This document shows positions 1 to 7,945 of a stretch of 64,000 nucleotides of DNA, piece after piece. Position numbers and translations under genes: made by a program. The stretch is from Cellulosilyticum sp. (GTDB taxonomy: Bacteria > Bacillota > Clostridia > Lachnospirales > Cellulosilyticaceae). Numbering within the stretch: position 1 is the stretch's first letter; every line of letters starts with the position of its first letter. The notes beneath the pieces were generated by a model. It worked only from the letters and a program-made list of their open reading frames with translations, ran no database searches and was not told where the DNA came from. Location: the NCBI GenBank assembly GCA_015058045.1, contig SVDC01000006.1, forward strand, positions 1 to 64,000. The letters run 5' to 3'.

Positions 1-22
1 TACTAATAATCTCTTTTTCTTT

Positions 23-254
23 CTATTTTTTGTAATCTTCTCTTACCATCCCATAATAAATAACATCGTAGTAATCTTGATTTTTCCTTGCGAAATGCTT
101 TAAAACATGTTCTTTTATGAATTTTCTACTGGCTACAGTACTTTTTATTGTACCTTTCCACTACTTGGTTAAATCAGGCCTTGAAATATCTATAATGATT
201 ATGTAAATCAGCTTTTAATATTTTTTGACTACAGTGCTCCCTATTTTCTATTAA
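23..254 (-). pseudogene. Decayed gene, C-terminal fragment, unknown family
   Basis: Reading leftward, one frame from about 254 to 167 gives protein-like sequence (including KADLHNHYRYFKA) broken by a TGA where a Trp codon would fit. A second frame from 160 to 23 gives 45 residues (including FIKEHVLKHFARKNQDYY and ending MVREDYKK) before a TAG stop. The hydrophilic, helix-like composition in two adjoining frames suggests one gene broken by a frameshift and a stop. I do not recognise the family. It could also be chance open frame in AT-rich DNA. Confidence 0.35.
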
Positions 255-296
255 ATGAACTTTAATCTATATATATTGCTATCAGGATAGACATAC

Positions 297-578
297 CTAA
301 AGTCTATTTTGAATATCTTTAAACATATTCTTTATATTTGGATTCATATCTATCTTTCGACCCTCAAAATAAGCTTCATACCAACAAATAGCTAAGCCTA
401 TTATTGCAATAATCAATGATAAGCTAAATGGTATCAATAAATCATTACATAATAACGAGATTTTAAAACCACTTTTTCCATTAAAACTTACTGGATGTAT
501 AATTGAATACATAAAACAAAATGCAAATATAAAAAAACTACTCCAAAACACAAAAGCTCCAAATATAAATTTTTTCAT
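297..578 (-). CDS. Small membrane protein of unknown function
   Basis: This gene encodes 93 residues. A hydrophobic segment covers about residues 5-28 and a second about 45-68, so two membrane passes are likely, with a basic C-terminal tail (about residues 74-93). An AGGAG ribosome site lies about 10 bases before the ATG, which supports real translation. I do not recognise the family. It sits in a region full of decayed genes and has no functional partner next to it, so its role is unknown. Confidence 0.6.
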   Translation of the reverse strand: MKKFIFGAFVFWSSFFIFAFCFMYSIIHPVSFNGKSGFKISLLCNDLLIPFSLSLIIAIIGLAICWYEAYFEGRKIDMNPNIKNMFKDIQNRL

Positions 579-635
579 TTATAGCTCCACTCCTATACAA
601 TATCCATTATATTTTTTTATTTTAGAACCACTTAA

Positions 636-824
636 TTACAACTCCTCATTACGTTTTTCAATTTCACTAGTCCAATCCTCTAGTTCTGTATACTTCTTTA
701 CAACACGCTCTTTGTATAACCAGAGGATCATCCTGTCTGAAAAACAGCTATGATCAATTTCCCCATTATTATTACCAATTTGTAAGCTACATAGAATTCT
801 ATCTTCGATATTTTCATCATCGTT
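636..824 (-). pseudogene. C-terminal gene fragment with LQIGNNN motif
   Basis: An open frame of 62 codons without a start runs to a TAA stop at 638-636. It begins right behind the stop of the DUF6273 gene, after a TAG at 827-825. The translation contains ILCSLQIGNNNGEID and a hydrophilic helical end (DWTSEIEKRNEEL). The LQIGN/D stretch recurs in two other fragments in this region (around 3616-3684 and 4194-4259), which suggests remnants of one paralogous family. The family is not recognised. Confidence 0.4.
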
Positions 825-829
825 CTATA

Positions 830-1432
830 TTATAGCTTTAACCACAAAGCGGGACGTACGCCGCCTGTACATTTGCCGTCGCTTATGTTACCTCTCAATA
901 CATTATTGCCTTGGATACCTATATTACCATCACCATGGATATACACAGCTTTTACATGAACACGTCCTGGCGTCCGAATCCACCACCACCAAATTTGCTC
1001 TTTATTAGCCTCAAGCCTCGCAATACGCTTACTGTTATTTTCATCTTTTCTTTCAAACCAATATCTCTGATTTTTTCTTGGGTTGTACAATTTTGAGGTA
1101 CTGTCGCCGAAATATCTGCAAACTTCATCAAGGCTTAATAAAAATATGCTATCCCACGTATCTTCTCCACCCTTTGTACCATACCATTGGTTGGCAGGAT
1201 TTTTATTGAGCACCGGACTTATCCTAGCTTTATCGGCTTTACTAAACTTGTCATACCACTCACCACACAAATATTTTCGCAGCGTACAGTCAGCCCATGT
1301 TATTCCTACATAAGAATCATGGTAAGGACGTTGTTCTATAATATGTTCAGTTATCATTAAAGCCCTATTATTTTGTATGTCCAACACTTGCCAATCGTAA
1401 CTGCCGAATGATATTTTATCCCCTATTTGCAT
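830..1432 (-). CDS. DUF6273 domain protein
   Basis: This encodes a 200-residue protein. I chose the ATG at 1432, which has a GGTGGGGG ribosome site six bases upstream, over an upstream GTG. The protein opens with a short beta segment (ISFGSYDWQVLDI), continues with a Trp/Tyr-rich middle (TWADCTLRKYLC, DSIFLLSLDEV) and ends GGVRPALWLKL, a typical end of the DUF6273 domain in Clostridia. There is no signal peptide. The domain is often attached to larger cell-surface proteins; this copy stands alone. Biochemical function is unknown. It is probably intact although its surroundings are decayed. Confidence 0.75.
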   Translation of the reverse strand: MQIGDKISFGSYDWQVLDIQNNRALMITEHIIEQRPYHDSYVGITWADCTLRKYLCGEWYDKFSKADKARISPVLNKNPANQWYGTKGGEDTWDSIFLLSLDEVCRYFGDSTSKLYNPRKNQRYWFERKDENNSKRIARLEANKEQIWWWWIRTPGRVHVKAVYIHGDGNIGIQGNNVLRGNISDGKCTGGVRPALWLKL

Positions 1433-1577
1433 TTTATCCCCCACCTATTTATTTACTTGTAAACATAATATAAATAATCTCCACCAAATAAATATCTACT
1501 ACTTTACCTCAGTATATGCATAACAGAATATACTGTCAATTTTCACAATTACTTTGTTACCTTAATCAACAGCGACC

Positions 1578-1730
1578 TCACATTGTCCTTACTATATGTT
1601 CCATTGATTCACGCCTCTGAATACTAATCATCTCCTTCTCATGTAACACTCTAACCGCTCGTTCTAACTCTTTATCTATCCAATGTACAACGATATTTTT
1701 ATTTGTTTCTATTTTAGTTTGTAGCCTACT
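1578..1730 (-). pseudogene. C-terminal gene fragment, unknown family
   Basis: An open frame with no plausible start ends in TGA at 1580-1578. It encodes about 50 residues, including VVHWIDKELERAVRVLHEK and a helical end (RRESMEHIVRTM). It overlaps, in another frame, the end of the baseplate-J-like fragment at 1709-1972, so the junction is either a frameshift within one gene or a deletion joining two genes. The composition is protein-like but I do not recognise the family. Confidence 0.4.
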
Positions 1731-1972
1731 CCATTTGCTTGGTGTGAATAACCTTTTCTAATGGCATGAGTAGCTTCTTTCTTGTAAATGCCATGCTCTG
1801 CACATCTTCTTTTTAGGTATTCTCCATATGATGTGTCTGCATAAACCCTTTTTTCTAGTTCATCAATATAAAGATAAGTTTTATATAACTCAGCTTCACA
1901 AGGTGCTATGGCATCAAATAAAAAAGAGCACATTATGCTCTCAATTGCTAAATAGACATCCTCTATATCCAC
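1709..1972 (-). pseudogene. Phage baseplate J-like protein, N-terminal remnant
   Basis: This 87-codon frame matches the N-terminal pattern of baseplate J / gp47 tail proteins. A segment FDAIAPCEAELYKTYLYIDE is followed by VYADTSYGEYLKRRCAEHGI, then KKEATHAIRKG. Baseplate J proteins are usually over 300 residues, so this is a truncated remnant. The first codon is GTG inside the end of the neighbouring gene and has no ribosome site. It suggests a former prophage or tail-like particle locus that has been deleted. The family call is from remembered motif pattern, not a search. Confidence 0.6.
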
Positions 1973-2205
1973 TCAATAATTTGCCCTAAAAAGTTACAAC
2001 GTACATTGCTCTTTTTACAGACTCCATTCACTTTATATTTTATCAAATAAAGTGATTCTCTTGTAGAAATGCTTCGTATACTTATAATTTCACCATCAAT
2101 AGCCTGCACATATTTGCATATGCTGTTTTGTGCTAACTTCGGTTGTACTATAAATCCGTAGATTAATATAACTACTAATATTATAATTGTCCATACATTA
2201 TCCAT
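1963..2205 (-). CDS. Small membrane-anchored protein of unknown function
   Basis: This encodes 80 residues. I chose the ATG at 2205 because GGGGG lies seven bases upstream. Residues 3-20 form one hydrophobic anchor (VWTIIILVVILIYGFIV). The remainder is a small soluble domain of alternating beta-like segments (GEIISIRSISTRESLYLIKY) with three cysteines. Its stop overlaps the start of the baseplate-J remnant. No family recognised. It looks translated but has no informative neighbour. Confidence 0.5.
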   Translation of the reverse strand: MDNVWTIIILVVILIYGFIVQPKLAQNSICKYVQAIDGEIISIRSISTRESLYLIKYKVNGVCKKSNVRCNFLGQIIEWI

Positions 2206-2372
2206 AGATTTTCCCCCATAAAGTAACACCCATATTAATAATATATACCATTTTGATTGGTACATGTCTCTGTATAAGCTGTCCTATTTCATTTTTTGTT
2301 TCTGAGTAAGATATAAATGTTATTCGTTTGTTTAGTTTTCTGCAATCAAAATACACTTTCTATCCTTATTTC

Positions 2373-2846
2373 TTATAGATTCATTTCAAATTCAATCTCA
2401 TGTTTTAAAGGTATACCGAAATCGCCGATTGTTGGAATAGAGGGTTTTATTTTTCTGGATATATCAAGAGCATTTCTATATATTCTTAACATATCAAATC
2501 CTCGTTTTTGATAGAATTTTATCGCATTGATATTATCATTAGTTGTAATTAACTTAATCCTACTACATGTTGCTTTTTTAGCAACTCGATAAACACACTC
2601 AATTAATCTACATCCAATCCCTTTATTCTGAACTAAACTATCTAATGACAGTATTTCACATTCTCTATTTTTAATTTCATATGTTAACAATCCAATAATT
2701 TTTTCATCTTCATAAGCTACTATGCCCTCTACAGTAGTCATATCTACAATCTGTCCACGCAAAACCATTTCCGTTGAATACCAATGTTCTTGAATAAATG
2801 AATTTATATCTTCTCTATTTTTACTACTAATTTCTCTTAACACCAT
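2373..2846 (-). CDS. GNAT family N-acetyltransferase
   Basis: This encodes 157 residues, a normal length for a single-domain GNAT enzyme, which transfers acetyl from acetyl-CoA to an amine. I chose the ATG at 2846 because AGGTG lies about six bases upstream. The core is visible: a beta strand at about residues 42-58 (GIVAYEDEKIIGLLTYEI), the acetyl-CoA loop at about 78-84 (QNKGIGCRLIE, the Q-x-x-G-x-G/A pattern), and the C-terminal motif INAIKFYQKRGFDML. The substrate cannot be read from sequence. It stands alone in the accessory region. Confidence 0.85.
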   Translation of the reverse strand: MVLREISSKNREDINSFIQEHWYSTEMVLRGQIVDMTTVEGIVAYEDEKIIGLLTYEIKNRECEILSLDSLVQNKGIGCRLIECVYRVAKKATCSRIKLITTNDNINAIKFYQKRGFDMLRIYRNALDISRKIKPSIPTIGDFGIPLKHEIEFEMNL

Positions 2847-2989
2847 AATGTTCACCTCATACCTATATCTCATTTATGATAAATATTACTACCCTAAAAC
2901 TCTACAGTAAATAAGATATTCTATACATTAAATAAGATTTATACTATCTACCAATTAAAGACTCCAACATCATATTCCCCATATAGAAC

Positions 2990-3481
2990 TTAGTTCTGAA
3001 TTATTATAGGTTTCTTTGCATCAATTACAATAGATACCATTCCTAACTTTTCTAAACTATTTCGTGTATCAAAACGAAATGATTTCCCAATCTTTCCATC
3101 TTGTTCATTCCAGTATTTATAATGGAAATTCCCCTCTTCATCACAGTATTCTAACAACTTTACTTCGAATCCAGCTTTTTTAAATACATCTACTAAATCT
3201 TTATAATGATATACAATTTTATAAGTATATGCTGGATGATTTACTGGACCAGGTCCACCTACTTTAATCATATCATGATACCATTTATTTCCAAATTTAG
3301 AGTCTGAAACAGCTACCCTTATGTACCCACCATCTTGAAGAAACTCATAGCAATGTTTCGCTGCTATAATCCCTTCTTCTCTCGTCATATGTTCCCATAC
3401 ATGTTCAGCAAGCATTGCAAATATACTATTATGATATAAAACATCTATGTAATAAAGATACTGGTTGGACCATCTGCCCAA
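2990..3481 (-). pseudogene. SAM-dependent methyltransferase, N-terminally truncated
   Basis: The 163-codon frame contains the second half of a class I methyltransferase. It has AEHVWEHMT followed by a helix and FLQDGGYIRVAVSD, the usual post-motif II pattern of type 11 methyltransferases. The glycine-rich SAM-binding motif I (normally E/DxGxGxG, about 50-80 residues earlier) is missing. The first 20 residues read like non-native sequence, and a TAG blocks the frame upstream. I infer a truncated, probably inactive gene. A minimal methyltransferase with a distant start is less likely. A different mini-ORF with a good ribosome site sits exactly at its 5-prime edge. Confidence 0.6.
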
Positions 3482-3501
3482 CCTATAATACCTACATCCA
3501 T
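3445..3501 (-). CDS. 18-residue mini-ORF with GxADGPTSIF motif
   Basis: An ATG at 3501, with AGGAG ten bases upstream, opens an 18-codon frame reading MDVGIIGWADGPTSIFIT and then TAG. The motif IGIIGGADGPTSIF is well known from beta subunits of sodium-translocating decarboxylases, where it lies in a membrane hairpin; here it is at the very N-terminus. It may be a broken gene start joined to the methyltransferase remnant, or a genuine small peptide. The strong ribosome site argues that the start was functional at some time. Confidence 0.4.
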   Translation of the reverse strand: MDVGIIGWADGPTSIFIT

Positions 3502-3615
3502 ACTATCACTCCTATTCTCTAATATATTTAGGATAGCATAGCACCAAATACAATCTATTTAAGCATTCATTTTACGCATTTTATGTATCTTGTTGGGGGT
3601 ACGCGGTCTTGGGTA

Positions 3616-3684
3616 TACCTCATACTACTATTACCAATCTGAAAATTACGCATCCTACAAGGTACTGCCATATTATCCTACTAG
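3616..3684 (-). repeat. Dispersed short repeat, copy B
   Basis: On the minus strand this stretch closely resembles 4194-4259, sharing CCTTGTAGG, a central CAGATTGGT and ATAGTAGT in the same order and almost the same spacing. In one frame it reads AVPCRMRNFQIGNSS. It lies between a methyltransferase remnant and a Nudix gene, with no gene of its own. It is probably a remnant of the same small gene as copy C. Confidence 0.45.
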
Positions 3685-3722
3685 ATAAGTTTCAATTGAT
3701 AAACTAGTTGATAGATTAAAAT

Positions 3723-4157
3723 TTACAAATATCCTCTATTTTGAGCCTCTTCAAGTAATTTGGGTTGAATCAACGGATACGTCCAATTATCCACTAAATT
3801 ATCAGTGATTAAAATTTTTTCTATCTCACTATGTAATGCTTCAAAGGAAAATATATCAGCAATGAAAAGCATTCCAAATGTCTCAGCATCAATGTTTTCA
3901 TCTATTCTTGTTTTTCCTTTAACAGAATATACACAAATGGGTTTGATCGTGAAATCTATAGCACCTGTTTCTTCTCTCAATTCTCGCTTAGCAGTGTCCA
4001 GAATATCTTCGCCACTGTCTCTGTGTCCACCAGGTACTTCATATGTATCTCTCTTTTTCTCTTTACAAAACACCCATTTACCATCTGTTTTAGCAATAAT
4101 AACAGCAAACTTCAATAATTGATCATCTACGTTGTCATAAAACTTTACTTCTACCAT
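3723..4157 (-). CDS. Nudix hydrolase
   Basis: This encodes 144 residues. I chose ATG 4157, which has AGGTG eight bases upstream, over a GTG nine bases earlier. The Nudix box is complete at about residues 44-66 (GHRDSGEDILDTAKRELREE then TGA), matching G-x5-E-x7-RE-U-x-EE-x-G-U. The box binds metal and cleaves nucleoside-diphosphate-linked compounds. The preceding beta strands (LLKFAVIIAKTDGKWVFC) and PGG turn are normal. The substrate is not predictable. It is a single-domain, stand-alone enzyme between decayed fragments. Confidence 0.88.
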   Translation of the reverse strand: MVEVKFYDNVDDQLLKFAVIIAKTDGKWVFCKEKKRDTYEVPGGHRDSGEDILDTAKRELREETGAIDFTIKPICVYSVKGKTRIDENIDAETFGMLFIADIFSFEALHSEIEKILITDNLVDNWTYPLIQPKLLEEAQNRGYL

Positions 4158-4187
4158 TCTATACACACCTCATCCAATTCATATTTA

Positions 4188-4374
4188 CTAATCTACCTCA
4201 CTACTATCACCAATCTGCAAATTACACCCCCTACAAGGCACAATCATGTTATCCTCATCTAATCTTAACTCTAGATACGCCTTAAAGGACTGAGTATGCT
4301 TTTGGCATTAAGGTACCATTTAATATTAACTCATCTACATTGCCCAAAAATTCATTCCTCTTCATACTATTCAT
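4188..4374 (-). pseudogene. Frameshifted small gene (repeat copy C)
   Basis: An ATG at 4374 with AGGAGGGG seven bases upstream opens a frame reading MNSMKRNEFLGNVDELILNG and ending at a TAA after about 30 codons. Shifting frame at that point continues with KAYLELRLDEDNMIVPCRGC and NLQIGDSSEVD to a TAG at 4190-4188. The ribosome site and the continuous protein-like sequence across the shift argue for a recently broken gene of about 60 residues. Its end, 4194-4259, is the repeat shared with 3616-3684. The family is unknown. Confidence 0.5.
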
Positions 4375-4641
4375 TAAAACCCCTCCTAAAAAATGTATTT
4401 TTGATAGATTACTTTAAATCACGACAATACAATCATTATATTCTAAAAAGAAAAAATTATCTTTTATTAATATGTAATTTGTTTTTTATATCAAAATACA
4501 CTTATATATACTAAATGCTAAATTTGATCTAGAATTCATGCCTTTTCAATACTCTTCTAATGCCTTTTTGATGTTTATTTAATATATTTTTAATACCCTT
4601 ATAAATATCTTATGTATAAGTTGTTAAGGTAGAAAAATAGT
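4375..4641. other. AT-rich intergenic stretch, nothing recognised
   Basis: This stretch between the broken small gene and the terminator of the carbamoyltransferase gene is very AT-rich. A 72-codon plus-strand frame crosses it but lacks a ribosome site and protein-like composition. I see no RNA gene, repeat or promoter that I can support. Confidence 0.5.
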
Positions 4642-4678
4642 AAAAAAATAGAGATAGTACTTTTATACTATCTCTATT
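4642..4678 (-). terminator. Rho-independent terminator of the carbamoyltransferase gene
   Basis: A 13-bp perfect stem (arms 4647-4659 and 4666-4678) with a 6-base loop is followed on the minus strand by seven T residues. It lies about 45 bases after the stop of the gene at 4722-5657. Confidence 0.85.
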
Positions 4679-4721
4679 CATTCTTATTCTTTATGTTTAC
4701 TTATACTAAAAAACATGCATA

Positions 4722-5657
4722 CTAACTTAATGTAGCCACCATCACAGCTTTAATGGTATGCATTCTATTCTCAGCTTCATCAAATACAACTGAATAAGAT
4801 GCTTCAAATACATCTGCTGTTACTTCGTTTCCTTTAACAGCTGGTAAGCAATGCATAAAAATCATATTAGGATTATTGACTTTATCGATCAGTTTACGAT
4901 TTACTTGATATGGACTGAGTAAAGCCACTCGTTCTTTTGCTTTATCTTCTTCTCCCATAGAACACCATACATCTGTGTAGATGACATTAGCGCCTTCTAC
5001 CGCATTAATATCTTCTGTCACAAGGATATTTGAACCAGATTCTTTTGCATAACTTTCACATACAGCCACATGGTTTGGATCTGGCCAAAGTAATTTAGGG
5101 GCTACAATGACAATATCTATACCCATTTTACTACATCCAATGAGTAAACTATTACTCATATTGTTGCGTCCATCACCCATAAATACAAACTTTTTACCTT
5201 TTAATGTACCGAGGTGCTCTCTCATAGTTAATAAGTCTGCTAATATTTGTGTTGGATGGTATTCATCTGTTAAACCATTATAAACAGGTACACCACTATA
5301 CTTTGCAAGATCTGTTACCACCTGTTGAGAAAACCCTCTAAATTCAATGGCATCAAACATACGACCGAGTACACGTGCTGTATCTTCTACGCTTTCTTTA
5401 TAACCAAGTTGGATATCATCTTTTCCTAAATATTCAGGGTGAGCTCCTTCATCTACGCATGCTACTGTAAAAGCACAGCGTGTTCTTGTAGAGGGTTTTT
5501 CAAAAATTAAAGCCACATTTTTACCTTCCAAGCTCTTTCCTTTAATCCCCATACGTTTCTTAGCCTTTAAATCAGCAGCTAAATTTAATAAATAGTTGAT
5601 TTGCTCTGCTGAAAAATCATGTAATGTTAAAAATGATTTACCCTTTAATCCAAACAT
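4722..5657 (-). CDS. argF: Ornithine carbamoyltransferase
   Basis: This enzyme interconverts ornithine plus carbamoyl phosphate and citrulline plus phosphate in arginine metabolism. I chose ATG 5657, with AGGAGG eight bases upstream, giving 311 residues, which is normal for the family. Carbamoyl-phosphate ligands are visible as STRTR at residues 56-60 and HPTQ at 134-137. The ornithine loop is DVWCSMGEE at 229-237, and the catalytic Cys is in HCLP at 269-272. The segment RCAFTVA and [14 protein letters not shown] resembles catabolic ArcB enzymes as well as many clostridial ArgF, so the direction is undecided. No arcA or arcC is nearby, so biosynthesis is slightly favoured. It is monocistronic with its own terminator. 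Confidence 0.93.
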   Translation of the reverse strand: MFGLKGKSFLTLHDFSAEQINYLLNLAADLKAKKRMGIKGKSLEGKNVALIFEKPSTRTRCAFTVACVDEGAHPEYLGKDDIQLGYKESVEDTARVLGRMFDAIEFRGFSQQVVTDLAKYSGVPVYNGLTDEYHPTQILADLLTMREHLGTLKGKKFVFMGDGRNNMSNSLLIGCSKMGIDIVIVAPKLLWPDPNHVAVCESYAKESGSNILVTEDINAVEGANVIYTDVWCSMGEEDKAKERVALLSPYQVNRKLIDKVNNPNMIFMHCLPAVKGNEVTADVFEASYSVVFDEAENRMHTIKAVMVATLS

Positions 5658-5710
5658 CTCTAACGCCTCCTCAATATTGATTACATATATCACGTATATC
5701 AAATAACATA

Positions 5711-5745
5711 TTTATAATTATACATAACATTAATAAAAATTCAAT
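5711..5745 (-). promoter_or_regulatory. Possible ARG-box operator pair
   Basis: About 55 bases before the carbamoyltransferase start there are two neighbouring near-palindromes, TTTATAATTATACATA (5711-5726) and ATTAATAAAAATTCAAT (5729-5745). Both resemble the ArgR/AhrC half-site pattern TGAATnnnnATTCA. The region is AT-rich, so chance resemblance is possible. Confidence 0.3.
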
Positions 5746-5774
5746 ATATTTTTAAAACTTATGTGTTCATATAC

Positions 5775-5819
5775 AAAAAAACCACCCTAAATATCTAGCA
5801 TATATTTAGGATGGTTTTT
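5775..5819 (-). terminator. Rho-independent terminator of the rsuA-like gene
   Basis: A long stem built from ACCATCCTAAATAT and its near-complement (arms about 5780-5794 and 5802-5816) is followed by a T run on the minus strand. It sits 15 bases after the stop of the pseudouridine synthase gene. Confidence 0.85.
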
Positions 5820-5833
5820 GCATTTTAATTGAC

Positions 5834-6547
5834 TTATGCTTGTTGAAGCGCAACTAATTCTTCTTTTGTAAGCTGACGATATTCACCCAAAGCCAAGTCT
5901 TCAGGTAATTTTAATTGCCCCATCTGAATACGTTGTAGGTAAGTCACTTCTTTCCCTACAAAACGCACCATTTTCTTCACTTGATGGAACTTTCCTTCAC
6001 TAATTGTTACATAAATCTCCGATATTTCTTCTCCACTAGAGATAATCTCTAATTTGCCTGGTCTATAAGTTGTCCCATCATTTAAAGTCATCCCAGCAGC
6101 AAAGATTTCAATGTCTTCAGGCACCATTTTGCCTGCCACTTTGGCATAGTAAGTTTTATCCACATGCTTCTTGGGAGATAATAAGTCATGAGCTAATTTT
6201 CCATCATTGGTTAAAACCAGTAGCCCTTCAGTATCTTTATCTAAACGTCCTACGGGAAAAAGTTCTTTATTACGGTCAATAGTTTCCAATAAGTCAATGA
6301 CGGTTTCATCTCTTGGATCTTCTGTAGCTGAAACGTAGCCTGCTGGCTTATTTAAAAGATAATAGTAAAATTCTTGATAATCTATATCTTCACCGGAAAC
6401 GCAAATAGCCTGCATTTCTGGATTAACATTGGCTTCACTTTTAACGACACACTTGCCATCTACTGTCACTTTTTTACTTTTAATTAACTTTTGGACTTCT
6501 TTACGACTGCCATAGCCCACATGGCCTAACACTTTATCTAAGCGCAT
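5834..6547 (-). CDS. rsuA: 16S rRNA pseudouridine synthase, RsuA/RluB/E/F family
   Basis: This protein of 237 residues isomerises a uridine in ribosomal RNA to pseudouridine. An N-terminal S4 RNA-binding domain (residues 1-60) is followed by the catalytic domain. The family signature GRLDKDTEGLLVLTNDG lies at residues 100-116, with the catalytic Asp at 103. The YLLNKPAGYVS strand at about 63-73 and KFHQVKKM near 187 are also typical. RsuA (U516 of 16S rRNA) is the likeliest member, but RluB/F-type specificity cannot be excluded by eye. It follows the rRNA methyltransferase gene by 18 bases, so the two are probably co-transcribed. Confidence 0.88.
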   Translation of the reverse strand: MRLDKVLGHVGYGSRKEVQKLIKSKKVTVDGKCVVKSEANVNPEMQAICVSGEDIDYQEFYYYLLNKPAGYVSATEDPRDETVIDLLETIDRNKELFPVGRLDKDTEGLLVLTNDGKLAHDLLSPKKHVDKTYYAKVAGKMVPEDIEIFAAGMTLNDGTTYRPGKLEIISSGEEISEIYVTISEGKFHQVKKMVRFVGKEVTYLQRIQMGQLKLPEDLALGEYRQLTKEELVALQQA

Positions 6548-6565
6548 TATTATTTCACCTACTTT

Positions 6566-7927
6566 TTAGCATAAACGCCAGCTTGGCGGATATTGATTTT
6601 TTAACATACCATTTTGCGCCTTTACCCATCCTAATGGATAGCCATCTACACAAACGACATAATAACCTTTTGGCTTATCACATAAAACGGTTTCGCCTTT
6701 TAAATAACGCGTTACTTCTTCATCTTCTAAAGACCAGTGTATAGTTTGTTTAAACATACTTTGATCATAAGCTAATGCTAATACATGAGAAGGCTCAAAG
6801 CGTTTATTTTTGAGCTCACCTAATAAAAGTCCTCCACGAATTACGCGAATTCCTTTTAAATCAGGCGCACCTTCTGGTACACTATAGAGCTTTCCACTAA
6901 TTTCTGTAACTGGCATATCTTCATTCAGATGTGTATATTGCTTCATAAAAGCAAGTGCATCCGGATAATCTTTAAGGCGTTTTTGTTTGCCATATACCGG
7001 GCATTTTCCCGCCTCGCCACCTGTTCTTTGAAGTAAACATACAAAATGCCCTTCCCCTTCTAAATGATGTGGCCATAATCTTAATGCTCCCCTAAGTTCA
7101 GGATTAGAATCCATAAATTCTGGACGTCCATGCTGAATCCCACCTACTGGTTCTAATGGCACCACCTTAAAATCAGGATGTTTCTTTAAGAATTCATCAA
7201 TCATCCCTTCATTTTCTTCCGGTGAAAACGTACAAGTTGAATATAAAATCATACCATCTGGTTTTAGAAGGGTTACAGCATCTTCCAAAATAATACGTTG
7301 TAAATGGGCACAATGTTCTATCCCATGTGTATCCCAACTCTTAATAGCAGTTTCATTTTTACGAAACATGCCTTCTCCAGAACATGGAGCATCTATTAAA
7401 ATCTTATCAAAATAACCTGGCCATTTACTTGCAAGACGTTCAGAGTTTTCACTCGTTACAATACTGGTTCGGTTTCCAAAGTTTTCTAGATTTTTAAGTA
7501 ATGCCTTTACACGAGATGCACTAATGTCGTTTGAAACGAGTATACCTTCTTGCTGCATGCGCGCTGCAAGCTGTGTACTCTTTCCACCTGGTGCAGCACA
7601 CATATCTAATATACGATCTCCTGGTTCAATGGGTAAATAGGCACCTGGTGACATGGCACTTGGTTCTTGAATATAATAAAGTCCTGCAAAGTAATAAGGA
7701 TGCTTAGCTGGCTTCTCATGAGCATCGTAATAAAATCCTTCTTTACACCATGGTACTGTTTTAAGTGAGGTAAACGGATTGATTTTGTCCCACTCATCCA
7801 AACCTAATTTTAAAGTGTTGACTCTTAATCCTTGGTACTTAGGCAAATCATATGAGGCTAAATAAGCCTCATATTCTTCATTTAAGAGTCTTTTCATTTT
7901 TTCTTCAAAAGCTACTGGTAACTTCAT
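6566..7927 (-). CDS. rsmF: rRNA cytosine-5 methyltransferase, NOL1/NOP2/Sun family (RsmF/RsmB-like)
   Basis: This 453-residue enzyme methylates a cytosine in ribosomal RNA using SAM. The SAM site is DMCAAPGGKS (residues 108-117). Motif IV is DAPCSGEGMFRK (179-190), and the catalytic motif TCTFSPEEN (231-239) carries the nucleophilic Cys 232. After the catalytic domain (about 280 onward) comes an RNA-binding, PUA-like C-terminal part ending GYPLGWVKAQNG. This arrangement fits the RsmF (YebU) type rather than RsmB, which has an N-terminal NusB-like domain absent here. It is the middle of a run of minus-strand genes with small gaps. Confidence 0.85.
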   Translation of the reverse strand: MKLPVAFEEKMKRLLNEEYEAYLASYDLPKYQGLRVNTLKLGLDEWDKINPFTSLKTVPWCKEGFYYDAHEKPAKHPYYFAGLYYIQEPSAMSPGAYLPIEPGDRILDMCAAPGGKSTQLAARMQQEGILVSNDISASRVKALLKNLENFGNRTSIVTSENSERLASKWPGYFDKILIDAPCSGEGMFRKNETAIKSWDTHGIEHCAHLQRIILEDAVTLLKPDGMILYSTCTFSPEENEGMIDEFLKKHPDFKVVPLEPVGGIQHGRPEFMDSNPELRGALRLWPHHLEGEGHFVCLLQRTGGEAGKCPVYGKQKRLKDYPDALAFMKQYTHLNEDMPVTEISGKLYSVPEGAPDLKGIRVIRGGLLLGELKNKRFEPSHVLALAYDQSMFKQTIHWSLEDEEVTRYLKGETVLCDKPKGYYVVCVDGYPLGWVKAQNGMLKNQYPPSWRLC

Positions 7928-7945
7928 CTTTCTTCTCCATATAAT

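Noticed and set aside
131..252. Short similar words at about 131-151 and 231-252 (CTACAGTRCT and T-rich end)
   Set aside because: The match is short and imperfect in AT-rich DNA and may be chance.
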